A stretch of 64,000 bases of DNA from Stichopus chloronotus (GCA_021234535.1 CM037836.1:16723111-16787110); one strand, 5' to 3'; positions 24,101-36,700 are shown, counted from the first letter of the stretch. Notes: generated from the letters alone by a model not told the origin. A program made the numbers and translations.

Positions 24101-27100
24101 AATAAAAACAAAATGCACGTAAAATAAGTACATTTTATTTGGTTACAAATATAGACCTGTTCTATCAATTATTACACAGGATTCTTAGATGGATAATTCT
24201 TCTTCAGTTTTTATTGTAACTACAGCTCCCAAACATAGAATTGCTGACTATGTATCCCCTACTTCATGAACCTTTACATATTCCATATTTCATGCATCCC
24301 AAACTATTAGATATTCCTCTCTCCATCCCTGCCTTCCTCATGGTATGACAGTCTCTATTAATGAATGACAATCCCCATTCGAAGGAACTCAGTTACTCCT
24401 TTCTACCTCATTTGTTTCGGTATTGCTCGTGTTTCGTATTTATTTACGGTGCTTCTTCACAATTCCTTCTGTCATCGAGAATAATCTGACACCTTATTTG
24501 TAAACCTCATCACAAACGATTTAAAGACTTTCATTTCATAGGCCATATACCTTACTATGAAACCAGCTACATCTGTATGTATCTACATGTTTATAAGCTT
24601 ATCCTTTTTATATATAGTTCATGATGTCAAATTACCATATAATATCACTTCTTGGGACAGAATGTGTTTGAGTAGGTGTCATATTTTTAACAAGGGAAGT
24701 TTTATCAGTCTAACACTTATCACAATACAAACAATTGTTACAGTGACATTTCAATTAGTGATACGTTGTCTTGTCCTGTTGCAAATGCCAGTTAGTAATA
24801 TAGAAAATCAAAAATTGCATTTTCTTGTTCACGAAAAGATCAATACATCTTTGTTAATACTTTTTCCAATGTGCTAAATATTTAATTCTTTGTTTTATTG
24901 TTGTACTTTGTGCCTTGTTTGTTTGGGATCTAAGTGACCACAGCGATTTCTGCAATTAAATCCCATCACCTCTGTAATAAGTATTTACACAGCGTACATG
25001 AAATAGGTCTTTACAATCATGTTCCTCTAGTCGTACCAACACTCACAGACTTCAATAACCTTCAATTTCCTCTCGTCGTGGGCAGTGTGTGTGCTTGTTT
25101 TGATAATAGATGAATACTCCACTGTCTGAAGATACTGGCGATAAAGATAAAGACATAGCAACGCTCCTGTATGGGAGGACAGTAAAGATCTGAGTGGTCA
25201 CTACCAATAGAGAATCTAATCTGCCATTCAACTCATTTTATTTTTAGAATATTTCACCAGCTACTGAAACACTATCATCAGAACACTATATGAATAACCA
25301 CAATTATAGCAATCAAGTAAGATGTAATGTGTATTTATGTTTCATACGTACACTCTGGAAAGTAATGTACCATGAGGAAGGGTTTTGTCAATGACAGTGA
25401 ACTTTGTATATACTTATAGAACATGTTCATTGCGTTGTAATGTCTTAAGTTAAATTCAACACTGCAATGGTAAGACATTTGATAATTATCGCAGAAGTCA
25501 TGTAAGAATAAATTGTAAAGAAGTGATCTCAATTAGTATGCAGTTTACGCCATCTCCGTGACCTAATTTCGTAGGTTTCCCTTCTTTCAAATTAAAACTA
25601 GACAATGACCAGTTAGTTCATGGTAACAACGGGTTTACACCTTATGAAAAAAGTGGCGTCACTATTCAGCTGAAATGACACCTACGATGTATTTGTTCGC
25701 AGGCACTGTATTTCAAGTGTGCTTTTCTGACATGTACTTGTCCTATAATAGCATTTAGTTTAAAGTGATTGCGTGTGTGGTAAAAACATTGAAATGTCAT
25801 CTCCAAAAGTTTGGTACCGCTTTTAATTGCACCATTCAGACAATTTGGGAAAATAAATATGTTTTATTTGGTTAATTCTGCCACATAATTTCAAATTCTT
25901 CTAACGCAACGACAAAAAGTGTAGAATACGATCATATAGTGGTTGACAGTTTTCATTCAAATCAACGGTGTGCTTCTTTGAACAAACCAATTGGAAGTGT
26001 ACTAGCATTGAATATTCAGTTAGTCAAAGCAACGCAGGATCACTGACAATGTTGTGATCAGTTTGTAGGTTATTTGTAAATACAGTGCTTCCTTTCACCA
26101 AATACTACAATTCCCCGACTGGATACCGACCAAGGAGTGATGACTTGAGTAGTATGTTTTTGATACACCAGTGAAACCTGTACTGTTGCATATTCATTGT
26201 GTATGCTACTATAGTAAGAACAATCGATTTTTAAATATGATTTCTGTTTTTTTACTGTTTTAATGCCAATTACGTTTTTTTTTTTCAAAGTAGTTACTGT
26301 CATTTTCCTTCATTGAAAAATGTAGTCCATCCATGTACAACCCCGCGTGCACATTTAAAAAAGTTAAGATCAAACATAATCTTATCCTTCTGTCTTTTCA
26401 GTAAACACGAAATCACCTTTAAGACTGAAACAATCCTAGGCTTGAAAAATTCCGATAAAAGTATACTTTATACTCAAATGTTAGTGTTATTTTCATCCTT
26501 TTGTTATCTTGATTAGTTCAAGTTTGTAGAATGTATACGTACAGAAACATGAAGCTCTATTATGTGTGAATTTTTGTCTGTAGAAAGTTACGCAAAATGC
26601 AAGAATAAAAGGAAAACGACATTTATGTTGAGTATAGTATTTTGAGTTAATGATATCATTCACATAATTCTCCTTCTATACAGCGTGTGCGACCATGCAC
26701 GGAGAGCCATGCAGCTGCAATGGAGGACAGATGTTATCATATGGGGGACGCATGGCATTGATTGAGAGTGAAGATGTTGGATTTGGGGCCCCTTCTCCTC
26801 CTTGGGCAAACCAAAGAGTTTTCGTCTTCCGAATGCCGCCTTCGTTCTTCAAAAAAAGACACCATCACTCTATTTTTGGACGAAAAGGGATCATTAGCAT
26901 CATTGCAGATGAGGCACCATGTGGCGGCCATACTCCTCTTCAAAACGATTGTCCATTGAGGACCATTCACGATTCTGGATCGTTTTGCCTTGATCCTAAC
27001 TTACCTTGTTACAAGAGTAAGATTTTTAATTTCCCGCCAGTTTGTCCTAGGTACCTAGTTACAGACCCTTTATGAAAAAAATGTGGTTCGTAAAAGATTA

Positions 27101-30029
27101 GGAAACCTTCAAAGTCTGAGGATATTAAGTGAATAGTCCACTGCTTTGATAGTTTTTATTTTCATTTACACTTACACCCGCCCTCCCCCCACCCTTGATA
27201 TACCAAATGACATGTGTAGGCTCTTTTTCCTATTCATATTAAGGTCTTTTTGTTGATCTATCAGTTGTAAAGTGATATCATGGTATTGTTGGATTCCTTT
27301 ATTAATCACACGGGCATACTGGTAACGCTCTCTTTGGTGAGCCGACCTACTGACTTTTGGAAATTTCCGGTGGTCGGCACAATCCAATAGGTCATATTTT
27401 ATCAAAAGGTACTTCATCGTACAGGACAGTAAGTAGCCTTGTTATAACTCAGTGGTGCAAACAAATTCTGTATTCATTGAATGCCTTTCTGTTTCAGCCC
27501 CGCCGTCGTATGCTCAACCTGAGCCGCTCACAATTACAGACACTACCCCCACCAGCATAACCGTCTCATGGCCAACCTGGGATGAGGAAAGAGACTTTGG
27601 TAGTGGTCCAGTTGTCGGTTTTGAAATAGAAATGAGGAGACTTAATGAACCTGATTTCACCAAAATTCTAAAAGGGCCGACACAACGCTCTCATCAATTT
27701 AACAATTTGGAGGAGAACACTGACTACGAATTTCGGGTTACTGTTATCAGGGACCATCCCTGTGGTGAAGGACAGCCAAGTAACCCTCAAAGATACACAA
27801 CGTCTACTAGAGGTATGAATCACGCAGAACGTCCATCAAAATTTTGGCGCCGCTGATTGATTATAATTTTAAACGGCATTGAAGAACCTTTCCCCTAAAA
27901 CCGTTATATTACACAAAGTGTATGATATCTCTGTTACCGTTTGTACGCAAATTCTTGAAACACAGAGCTCATGTCCATCATCATTTTTTCCTCTCTTTAT
28001 TGTTTCATATGTAGCTATCCGGAAGTTTAACTTTGTTAAAAAGAAGTACATCATCAATGAACCAGGAAAGCATCCTCATCTGTCATTTTGTACCTTCGCA
28101 GCCTTAATATTTTCTTCACAGTATCTACTACTATATATGGTAGCCCTTTTTGTACAATGATTACCGCGATTTGTTTCTGGATAACCCAGAAATGAAGGTC
28201 AAGTAGTATTCGTATATAAGTTAATTTTGAATTCTCCACATCCCATTGTTTCTGCAATTGCATGTTCTTCCAGATCTACGACAAAAATTAAGAAAGCATC
28301 GTAATAACATGCACATTGGAATGAACTCTCTGTTTTGCTAATTCTGACGTCCATTTTCTGATTTAAAAACTGATTTTGTTTTTTTTAATATTCTCTTACC
28401 ACAGGACCACCACAGTATAGCAATTCGGAACCGTTAGTACTTGAAGATAAAACATCACTTTCTCTAACTATTTCGTGGCCTGAGTGGGACGTCAAGGTCG
28501 ACGACGGCACTGGTCCTGTGACTGGTTACAAAATAATGTACCGTCAGCAAGGCAACAGAAGATGGGACAATAAAATTGTTCATGGTCTGTCTACTACCTT
28601 AACTGGCTTACGCGAGCACACAACATACGAGTTAGCGATTAGACTACAGTACGAAAATGAAAAATATGCTTCGAAAACAAGCACGCAGACATACACTACA
28701 AATTGCCCAGGTATGATCAGAAGTATGTCTTATCACAGAGACTCGTACTTCACTGTCCTGTTTTGTCTTGTAAATGATTTTGTTTAAATCTTTCTTACGT
28801 TTTAGGCTTTATATTTGTTTTTTGTGTATAGTTTTTCCTTTAAATCTCACACGCTACTTAATTATGACTAAATAACAATACACCGAAGGAGATGAACGAT
28901 ATACAAACTTAAATTAACCATGTAACCAATGTCTTCCAGTTTACTCTAATGTGTTTGCATGACCCACACTATGTGATATAAAAAATAATGATAGCAACTT
29001 CAGAAGAACTCAGTGATTTCATTTAAAATAGAATTACATACTTTTTTCGTCTACTTGTTACGTTTTGTCCTCAAAACCATATTGACTTTTTTCAGACATA
29101 GATGACATTGATCTTCAGTTGTCCTCGACATCACGAATGGAAAGTTACGCAACGATTTCTGCCCAGTGGTCGTTCAGTGAGACAGAATCTTGTAATGTTG
29201 TGGCACAAAGCCTTACCATTCAACAGCTAGATAGGGATGGATGTCCCGATCCACCTCCTGATGAAACTCCCGTGGAGGTTAGCTTGGATGAGGTAACAAG
29301 AAGTTACACCAAAAGGCGTCTTGACGCGTATTCTCAGTATAACGTCACAATAGCCTTGACAACTGCAACGAATGACATTTTTTACCAATCAGCTCAAATA
29401 CGAACTGACTCATCAGGTGAGTGTTATACATTTTAAAACGCATGGCAGCGGTCAGCGTGATATCGTTCAAATCACAAAGAAACTGAGGTCAAATGAGAGT
29501 GTAACTTCACTTCATTATTCACGGGGGCTAGTGTTTGAATCTTGCCTTGCGAGGATGCAGTTTATAGTTCCACTCGTTCCAGTGCCCGACTCATTCAAAA
29601 TCCATTTCGACGGCTGTCTGCAATGAAAATTTTAATCGAACGAAATACATGTGTGCATACTATGTTGATTTACCTATTGATGCTACCACGTCAGCCTACT
29701 TTCGTTTTGTATTTTTCTTTTCCTTGTATAAGCACCATCTGGCGAGCCGCGAAACCTCAGAAAAGAGGAGAATCTTGGTCGCGGTTGGGTCATCTTCCGC
29801 TGGGACCGAGCCAAAGTGTGGAACTCGCCATGGCGAAATAATAGAATATCAGTACGTGTTTCGTAGAAATAATGGACGTAATAATATCAAAAGAGGCGAA
29901 CTTGAATCTCGTCGAAAACGGTTCTCTTCACTGGCAAATGGTGAAGGCTACTCACTTGAGGTTAAAGCTGTTAACGCCAAAGGGATAGGCCCAATGGCCG
30001 TTCTTGAGAGTACTTTTGGCCAAGGGTAG
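21043..30029 (+). CDS. Locus 2: secreted cysteine-rich plus FN3 protein, multi-exon
   Basis: Gene-level entry. Exons 21043-21124 (signal peptide), 26684-27016 (cysteine-rich domain), 27498-27812, 28405-28710, 29096-29416 and 29733-30029 (four FN3 domains). All junctions are phase 1 with GT...AG borders. Expected product about 550 residues: signal peptide 1-20, unknown domain about 28-138, FN3 domains about 139-243, 244-345, 346-452 and 453-550. The last exon needs a one-base shift near 29810-29816 to read through, so the locus is either damaged or mis-assembled there. It has one more FN3 than locus 3. No kinase, phosphatase or membrane segment, so probably secreted. Function unknown. Confidence 0.7.
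21418..21895. repeat. Tandem duplication of about 235 bp in intron 1 of locus 2
   Basis: Two adjacent copies, about 21422-21650 and 21658-21890, share long identical stretches, for example the segment from CACTGGCAGAAGT through GTGAAAGCTCTTA. The few differences include a longer T-run in the second copy. Looks recent. Confidence 0.8.
21900..25740. other. Intron 1 of locus 2, remainder
   Basis: No exon recognised; short ORFs (for example 24557-24877) show no domain. Confidence 0.45.
25763..26240. mobile_element. TIR-bearing repeat, copy 2 (inverted relative to copy 1)
   Basis: Starts AAGTGATTGCGTGTGT at 25763. Its reverse complement matches the repeat at 8306-9308, including a block around 26040-26200 that pairs with about 8460-8620. 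The second terminal repeat was not found clearly, so the far end is approximate. Confidence 0.5.
26684..27016 (+). CDS. Unrecognised cysteine-rich domain exon of locus 2
   Basis: Acceptor ATACAG ends at 26683 and donor GTAAGA starts at 27017; 333 bp, phase 1-1, 111 residues. Begins ACATMHGEPCSCNGGQMLSY and has seven cysteines. The last four follow C-x9-C-x11-C-x6-C. It aligns with the second exon of locus 3: S-[YF]-G-G near the start, NQRVFVFRMPPSFFKK against GQHVFISQRPRNFGKG, then an FG-containing segment and the cysteine tail. I do not recognise the family. The internal ATG at 26695 is not a start; the exon continues an upstream signal peptide. Confidence 0.75.
27498..27812 (+). CDS. Extra FN3 exon (FN3-0) of locus 2
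   Basis: Acceptor TTTCAG ends at 27497 and donor GTATGA starts at 27813; 315 bp, phase 1-1, 105 residues. A textbook FN3: PPSYAQPEPLTITDTTPTS, ITVSWPTWDE, SGPVVGFEIEMRR, then NLEENTDYEFRVTVIRDH with a cysteine in PCGEGQPS. Loci 1 and 3 have no visible counterpart. Confidence 0.87.
28405..28710 (+). CDS. FN3-A exon of locus 2
   Basis: Acceptor CCACAG ends at 28404 and donor GTATGA starts at 28711; 306 bp, phase 1-1, 102 residues. Contains LSLTISWPEWDVKVDDGTG, PVTGYKIMYRQQGNRRW, and TTYELAIRLQYENEKYASK, ending TYTTNCPG with the conserved terminal cysteine. The AIRLQYEN segment matches IALKYEG in locus 1. Confidence 0.87.
29096..29416 (+). CDS. FN3-B exon of locus 2
   Basis: Acceptor TTTCAG ends at 29095 and donor GTGAGT starts at 29417; 321 bp, phase 1-1, 107 residues. 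Contains IDLQLSSTSRMESYATISAQW, ESCNVVAQSLTIQQLDRDGC and AYSQYNVTIALTTATND. The LSSTSR start, the Cys...QQLDxDxC block and the YNVT block are shared with the B domain of loci 1 and 3. Confidence 0.87.
29733..30029 (+). pseudogene. FN3-C terminal exon of locus 2 with apparent frameshift
   Basis: Acceptor TATAAG ends at 29732. In the phase expected from the previous exon the sequence reads PSGEPRNLRKEENLGRGW and VIFRWDRA, then leaves frame at about 29810-29816 (the CCAAAG stretch). The second half (KCGTRHGEIIEYQYVF to AVNAKGIGPM, stop TAG 30027-30029) is in the next frame and matches the C domain of loci 1 and 3. One extra base explains this; an assembly or sequencing error is as likely as a real mutation. 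The overlapping open frame from 29649 is not the true start of the exon. Confidence 0.75.
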
Positions 30030-30152
30030 TATTCTAAATTATTCGGACATTCCATGTATTTTTTTTTTTCGATTTGCATAGTAAAAGTTAAAACAAAAAC
30101 ACTAAAGTAAACACTGGGGGTTTTTTTTGTCTCGTTTTCGAGTAGTAATTCA

Positions 30153-30158
30153 AATAAA
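30153..30158 (+). promoter_or_regulatory. Candidate polyadenylation signal of locus 2
   Basis: AATAAA lies about 124 bases after the stop codon. Position is suitable but the motif is common in AT-rich DNA. Confidence 0.4.
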
Positions 30159-30159
30159 C

Positions 30160-31615
30160 TACTTTACTTGAATGCAAATAGGTACAACAGTGGTTTCTGT
30201 TTTATTTCATTTCCATTTCAAGCTTTCCCTATAAGGAATGTTTAAATCTGTTAGAGTAGATGCCAGAGTTTTTCTCAAATCGTGTCAACTTGTTGGCTCT
30301 CTGACTCTGATATAAATTGAGTGCGATTACAGAACAAAAATAACCAAATACCTTCAAGTTGAACTTCGGTTGCTGAACCAATGTACGGCAAGGATAGCAG
30401 AGAATTCATTTTCTTCCATTGCAAAGTAATAAATGTCGAACTGTCGTGAGAATGTAGTACATAGGCACAGTGTGGGTATGTAACGTGTGGTCGATAAGTC
30501 AAGTGAATTTAGCGGTGGTGGACCTCTATAGATACCAACAAGGTGCCATCTTCTTTCTGAGGTTATGTTTAAAATATGGGAAGATTTTTATTCCAGTGGG
30601 ATATTGAACGCTTACTACCGGTATGTTTCTTTTTCATTGTATGATTAGATATAGAGTAACTGTTTGGTACCTATTTTCGGAAATAAACCGTTTCAAATCA
30701 CAAAAAAAACGTTGAAATGAACAAAGCATCAGTTAATGCCTCCGTTGTCAGATGCCAAAAAGGGATAATGATTCCGTTCTACCAACCGGGGTGCGTAATT
30801 ATGGTAACATAATTTATGCTATTGTCTTTAGTATTGTACTTAAACTCTTGTGGCAGTTTCGTATCATGGGATCGATACTCCCTAGACAAACTACCCTTGC
30901 GAACATACTTGTAGCTTCTATATACTTCTACAGGCTAACAAAATCAGCATACAAATGCTCTGTGTTATACCACACCGACACAGGTTACGATTTAATAAGC
31001 CAGACACATGATAGTGCTGCCTCATATCATTATTATCTCAACAAAGAATATTTTCATTTCCATTGGAATAGAGTATGGTATCTCATTATGGAGGAGTTAA
31101 GTGATCTACCACAATTTAAACTGAATTGTTGACATTATGAAAATGTAGTATGTTTGTCATTTTAACTAATGGCAGTGGATCAGTTTCCTGGAGAAAAAAT
31201 CTCTCAAGTTATCCAATGTAGCTATTCTCTAGTGTTGTCATCAAGACTCTATAAAATACAACGCTGGTCGTCTATGAACGGCAAAGTTTCACAGCTTATC
31301 AAATTTTTAAGGCTCTACTTTCGATGGATCAGCTGCCTTGAAGATCAATAAGTCTGTTTTCTCTTCTCTTTTTTTTTTGGACAGTCACTTTCCTCACACT
31401 TCAATATTCATTCATTCCTTGCCACTCGTTTCTTGCAACTAACAGGTAATGTCTTTCTTGGAGATTCAGCCCGCAGAAAGAATATATTCATATTGTAACT
31501 CGAGAAAACTATACAGACTCTTGTAAAGACTCATCCATTTTTTCAGAGATTAAAAAGGTTTCATGGGAGCAGATTACAAGGACTTTTCCTTTAAAAAAAA
31601 ATACGGTGTATCTGT
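30160..31615. other. Intergenic region after locus 2
   Basis: No exon recognised. An ORF of 126 codons at 30752-31132 has no domain signal and no related copy in the window. Confidence 0.45.
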
Positions 31616-31619
31616 AAGC

Positions 31620-32412
31620 AGTGGCGGCGCTACGGGGGGGGGGGGTGCATGAGGGGGAATTTGCCCCTCCAGATTGTTTCCTTCCCCCAGTTCCCCCCCC
31701 CCCCAGTTGCTCTCACCCTTCCCAATCAGATCTTGTACTCATCCAAAAGGAATTTAATCACAAAACTATGTGTTGGCATTGGACTGAATAAGAACAGCTT
31801 CCCCGGAAGCATGATTGATAAATTTATGTTACACAGGCTGCCAGTTTTCATATCATGCCCGTAGCCACTTCAACAGTAGGCCAGCCTGGTCATACCAATT
31901 TTCTCTGGAATGTTTACCGGTCCAGGACAAGGGAAGGGCGGCTAGGTGGTTTTCCTAAGTATAGGAATGTCGTTGTTTTCGTAAATACAGGAATGGAATG
32001 GAAGTGTATGTAGCCTATGTGGCCTGTGTGTGTGTGTGTGTGTGTGTACTCGGTGGTACCTCGTAAATGTGAAATGGTACTCCCAAAGAAAAAAAGTTGG
32101 GAACCGTGGAGTTCGGTCAACCGAAAAAATAACTAATATAAAAATAAATAATGTACCTCTCTTGGGACTGAATTTTCCACCCAGAGATATGCTAAAACCT
32201 CAGAGCTTCCGGGGGCTTCGCCCCCTGGACCCTCAACGGGGCTTTGCCCCTGGACCCCACCAGGAACCCTAAGGCGGGCCCCGGGACCCGACCCGCAAGG
32301 TCTCGCGCTTCGCTCTCGGTTTTGCGCTACACGCGAAAATCTTTGCCTCCCAACATTTCCCTCTGCCCTCAGTTTGCCCCCCCCCCCAGTCTGACATTCT
32401 GGCGCCTCCACC
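31620..32412. mobile_element. GC-rich repeat with TIR-like ends
   Basis: Left end AGTGGCGGCGCTAC (31620-31633) resembles the reverse complement of the right end (32399-32412, GGTGGAGGCGCCAG), 10 of 14 positions. The interior has poly-G and poly-C tracts, a (GT)n run at 32025-32047 and a GC-rich block with repeated GGGGCTT-GCCCCTGGACCC motifs (about 32205-32285), quite unlike the AT-rich surroundings. Probably a non-autonomous DNA element; no target-site duplication was found. Confidence 0.4.
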
Positions 32413-32419
32413 GGTCAAT

Positions 32420-35400
32420 AAGTGCATTTACTGTTGGACATGAATGTAAGTAGGTATTTCCTTCCATCAAGGTGCAGGTATAGAAAATACTGTAACTTAA
32501 ACAGTGTCTTATCTCTTCTAAGATAAGACCAATAATTCCTGTGAAATCACCGTAAAGACAAAACAGTTTATACTTGACAGTGTTCTGTCTGAAAATTACC
32601 CAAAAAGCAAAAGTGGATGATATTTTTGTCAGAACGGTCTTTACCCAACTCATGCATACGCACAACTTTCCTAACTTCTTTTCCATTTTTTCTTACATCC
32701 ACAAGTGCACGTATACACCGCCCTCCCTCCCCGTTCATTTCTATCAGACAAGGAAGTTTTAGTGACTTCCAGCATACAGGAAAGTACTTCGTTGAGACAA
32801 CTCACAAATAGTACACAAATTTACACTCATTTCACAAATAGTAACATTTAATGTTTTTCTTTACATTGACGACGTGATGCCAACAATTACTGTGATCGTA
32901 TTGTTCCATGACTCTTAAAATAACAACAAAGACTTTCTTCCTGTCTGAAAACGTGATATTAAATATTTTAGTTTGACGTAAACCGTCAACACTTTAATAT
33001 TCTATCAAAGTCAATTTTTGTTTATGTACACATCACCTCTTGACACGGTGTCTTCATTTGCACTCGAAAAGATAAGAAACAGAATAAGAGATTCTTGGGT
33101 TGTAAAGTTATTGTTTTGGTTGTCCTGTGCCCCTCTAACGGACGGTTGCTTGTATCAAGATGCAAAATACAGATAGGGAAACCAAACAATGGAGATTTTG
33201 TCGACCTTTCCAACGTCTGTCTTACTTCAAATTCTAAATGTGCCTACTTAGAAGGAATTTTTTTTTTCCATATTGTCATATCTACATTCATATCTTATGT
33301 AGTAAGATAGACTGTTTAGAGTATGCGGTAACATCTGTGTATAAATTTAGTGGAATCAGAAAACCAAATAATCGCAGGAATATTAAAAGGGTAGGGTTTT
33401 CATTGTAATATTTAAATTGGACAAAGAAGAAGAGGAGGACTTTCCACGTTCTGTTTACAGTCTTCGGATGCAGAACAACCGAAAGCTTAGCAGGACCACC
33501 AAATCTTGAAAAGTTGCTCGCCGTATATACAATGATCATGAAGTTACTGCTGATAGTCATATAACCCTATAACCTAAAATACCATTGGACCTTTACTTCA
33601 TAAAATTCATACGAATCTGTCCGACGTAAAGCGTACATAATTTTGAACATGTATACGGCAGTGCAAAAGAGTAGATGATACCGACGTAACGCCACCAAAT
33701 TTCATTAACTATTTCAGACAATTCTACCATCAATATATGGTATATCTCGTTTTCATCGTCTGACTCTCTTTTTGGGTGGCTGAGCCGACCACCAATATTC
33801 ATCATGATGCACGACGGCCCTCAGAGACTTTCTCTTTATGAAAAAAAATTATACTCAGAAAAGTTTTGGAATATACCTAAGTTTTGTATTTCTACTTTGA
33901 GCATTACAGACAACGTTAGATTACAGATAAGTTATTATTTTGTGTTAACGTACCACTGATAAATTTGTCAGAGCTTTTGAATTTGATTGCATATCTACAA
34001 CTTACATAACATAACGTTCATTCAAATTTTAATTTGATGTAAAGATTATCATCTGCTCAACCATGCAAAGTTTTGTTTTGTTGTACAAAGGAAACTTAAT
34101 CATTTGTCTTTAAATATGTACTGAATAGTGCAGTTTATACTTCCTGATTTTTTTCACTTAGTTTACTGTTATCCCAACGTATGTCTTCCAAATTTATTGC
34201 ATAAAGGAGATGATTCCATAAATTTCAGTCAAATATTATTTTACCTTTACATATGCTTCCTAATGTCTTTCTATGAATATAATATGTACCAATGTATACC
34301 GTTCATTAACTTTGCATTTTCTATTAACAAGGAATTCATTATACGAGAGAAAACAAATGCAATTTTCTCCCTTTGAATTTTTAAAGCCCCATTGTTTACT
34401 CCTGTATTTACAGCATAAATGTATTTCTTATACATTCACATGCAGTTTTCCTACATCGAATAAACACAAGAATTTTTATTTGCAAAATGGGAAAATATAC
34501 CTACGACTTAAGACTTAAGCCAATGGAAGGTGATGAAAACACAACTTAAAATGAAATTACACTATACATTTGCTGTTCTAGAGTTAAATTGTAGAACAAC
34601 TTGTCAACTGAAAGACACGACATTAATTCAGGTGATGGAACTTTGAGAGGACATTAGCTAATAAATAATAATGTAAATGGTGGAAAACTAAAATCAACAT
34701 GACAATGCTGCGGTGAATGTTAATAAGTACAACGTACACACACCTTCCACAGAGCTATACTTTGGGTCGTATAGCAATTGCCAGTAATATCCATGATATA
34801 AAATGTTAATTATCAAAACATAGAGTAAAGCATTTTTTTTCACACAGCGGAGAATTTGCTTGACAGGTTACATTTTTCAAACAATGTTACCGTCGGTTCT
34901 ACAGTAAGTCGCAGTTGTATATGACCCTTATTACGGTACAGTCTCTGCATTTCTAACATTGATCTGACTACTTAGTATTGCCACAATTGAAATCCAAACT
35001 CCAAAACAACACAAACAAGGCTGTCTTTAATCCAGTTAACATTACTTTCAAAGTAGACTTTTGAAAGGTGATTTTATATTTATATTCAGTAGTAAGTTCA
35101 TAAGAATATGGAGAGTATGGGGAAATTGGGATTTGTTTTTTTTTTTAAATGCAATAATGATATTAATTTCACCAACAAGTGACAGAAAACGGCAAAAAGT
35201 TTACCTGTTACTTTATCAATCAGTTGACCAACGTTTCGTCTATCTATATGTACAGTTTGTGTGAACTGTTAAATGAATTTCTCTAAAAAGAGAGTGTTAT
35301 GGCTAACATAGCTTATGCTCGCAAATTGGATAAAAACACTACAAATTTTACAAAAGTAAAGTGTCTTTACTAACATCGGGCTTTTTTTACTTTTCCACGA

Positions 35401-36700
35401 CTATTATTTTGTATGAGCAATGAGGGGAAACAATTAAGCCTTGTATAATGCGTACTGTTTAACAGTAGGATGTATTTGATGATTATTTGTTTAGATAATC
35501 AAGTCCAGTTAATTTATAGCCATATTTGTAATCTGTTTAAATTGGGGGCGCACTACCAAATTCATATTTAAGAAACAATATTTCCACCTGCAATCAGTAC
35601 AATGGATTCTGCTGGATTATAGTTAAGTCGTTTCAACTCAACGTCTAATACAATGGTAGGACTTAATAGATGTGCTAATTAATACTACAGAACTCATTTA
35701 TACACAACTGAATTTACCTGAGATTCATGTAAATTGGTTTGATTTATATTTTCAAGCTCGGTACGTAATTGAAAAGTAATTAAACTACTTAGTTTTGGTT
35801 TAATTTTGCTCGACAAAGCATTTAGCTGTGAAACACTGGATCATATTTTTTTTTTACTTCATACATGGGCGTAAGTATTCATGGTTTGTTTCCGATTAAT
35901 TGTATACAAATTGACTGTTATGGCATTACTAATCTTTTAAAGAGACTTCATTGTGGCTTCTTCCTTGCCTCAGTTATTGTTACATTTTCACAAAATTACA
36001 AAAATACACAGTTAAATACAAAGCTCAGTACATCGTTTCTAGATATTACTTCATGAATTTCCCAGGTGAACGACATTCATATCCATCCATCCCTCTTGAA
36101 TCTTCACACAGGAATACTTGTTTCTGGTTGTCTGTTTTGAACTTTTGAACTGCTATACTGTCGATATGGACAACTTTGCATGACTCATCGCAAATTTGTT
36201 GATGTACGTGTACACAACATGTGAAAACAAGAAGTTGGTTTTCGGCGGACGGGTGATACCGTGCGATGGAGGTAGATTGGGATAACCGTATAAAGTCTTC
36301 ATCTTTAGGATGCTGCCATCTTTCTTCATAGGAGGTCGTCATAGTCTAATGGCTTGTTCCCACAAACTCACTCTTGCTTCACTGTTTGCACCACCTATTT
36401 AGGTTGTCCGAGTAACTGACCTTTTTTTCCGCGTGGTTACACATCAAGCCCGAGCTTGATCAAGGCTCACCCTCATCCTAAATCAGACCCACTGTATTGA
36501 AAATAAATATGCTTGGTCTCTAACATGTTGACACCTTCAATCATCGTCAGTTTTGTTGGAAACACCGCGTTGGTGCCCTATAATAAATAATATCCACCCC
36601 TTCCCCCAATGGAAAGCCCAAACGGACGTTAATTTGAGTAAAATCGATGTGGCAATAAATCATTATACGGTACAAAAATGGATGCCACATAATGATATAA
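32420..36700. other. Intergenic AT-rich region
   Basis: No gene recognised. An open frame of 98 codons on the minus strand at 36046-36342, rich in cysteine and histidine, is the only ORF here with protein-like composition; it cannot be assigned. Confidence 0.4.

Noticed and set aside
26695..27075. Gene start at the ATG inside the cysteine-rich exon
   Set aside because: A phase-1 acceptor lies just upstream and a signal-peptide exon exists at 21043, so this ATG is internal.
29649..30029. Single open frame covering the FN3-C region of locus 2
   Set aside because: Its first half lacks FN3 residues such as the core Trp, which are found in another frame; better explained by a frameshift.
30752..31132. 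126-codon plus-strand ORF
   Set aside because: No motif, no splice context and no copy elsewhere in the window; likely chance.
32133..32453. Overlapping ORFs on both strands in the GC-rich block
   Set aside because: High GC lowers stop frequency; sequence is repetitive and has no domain.
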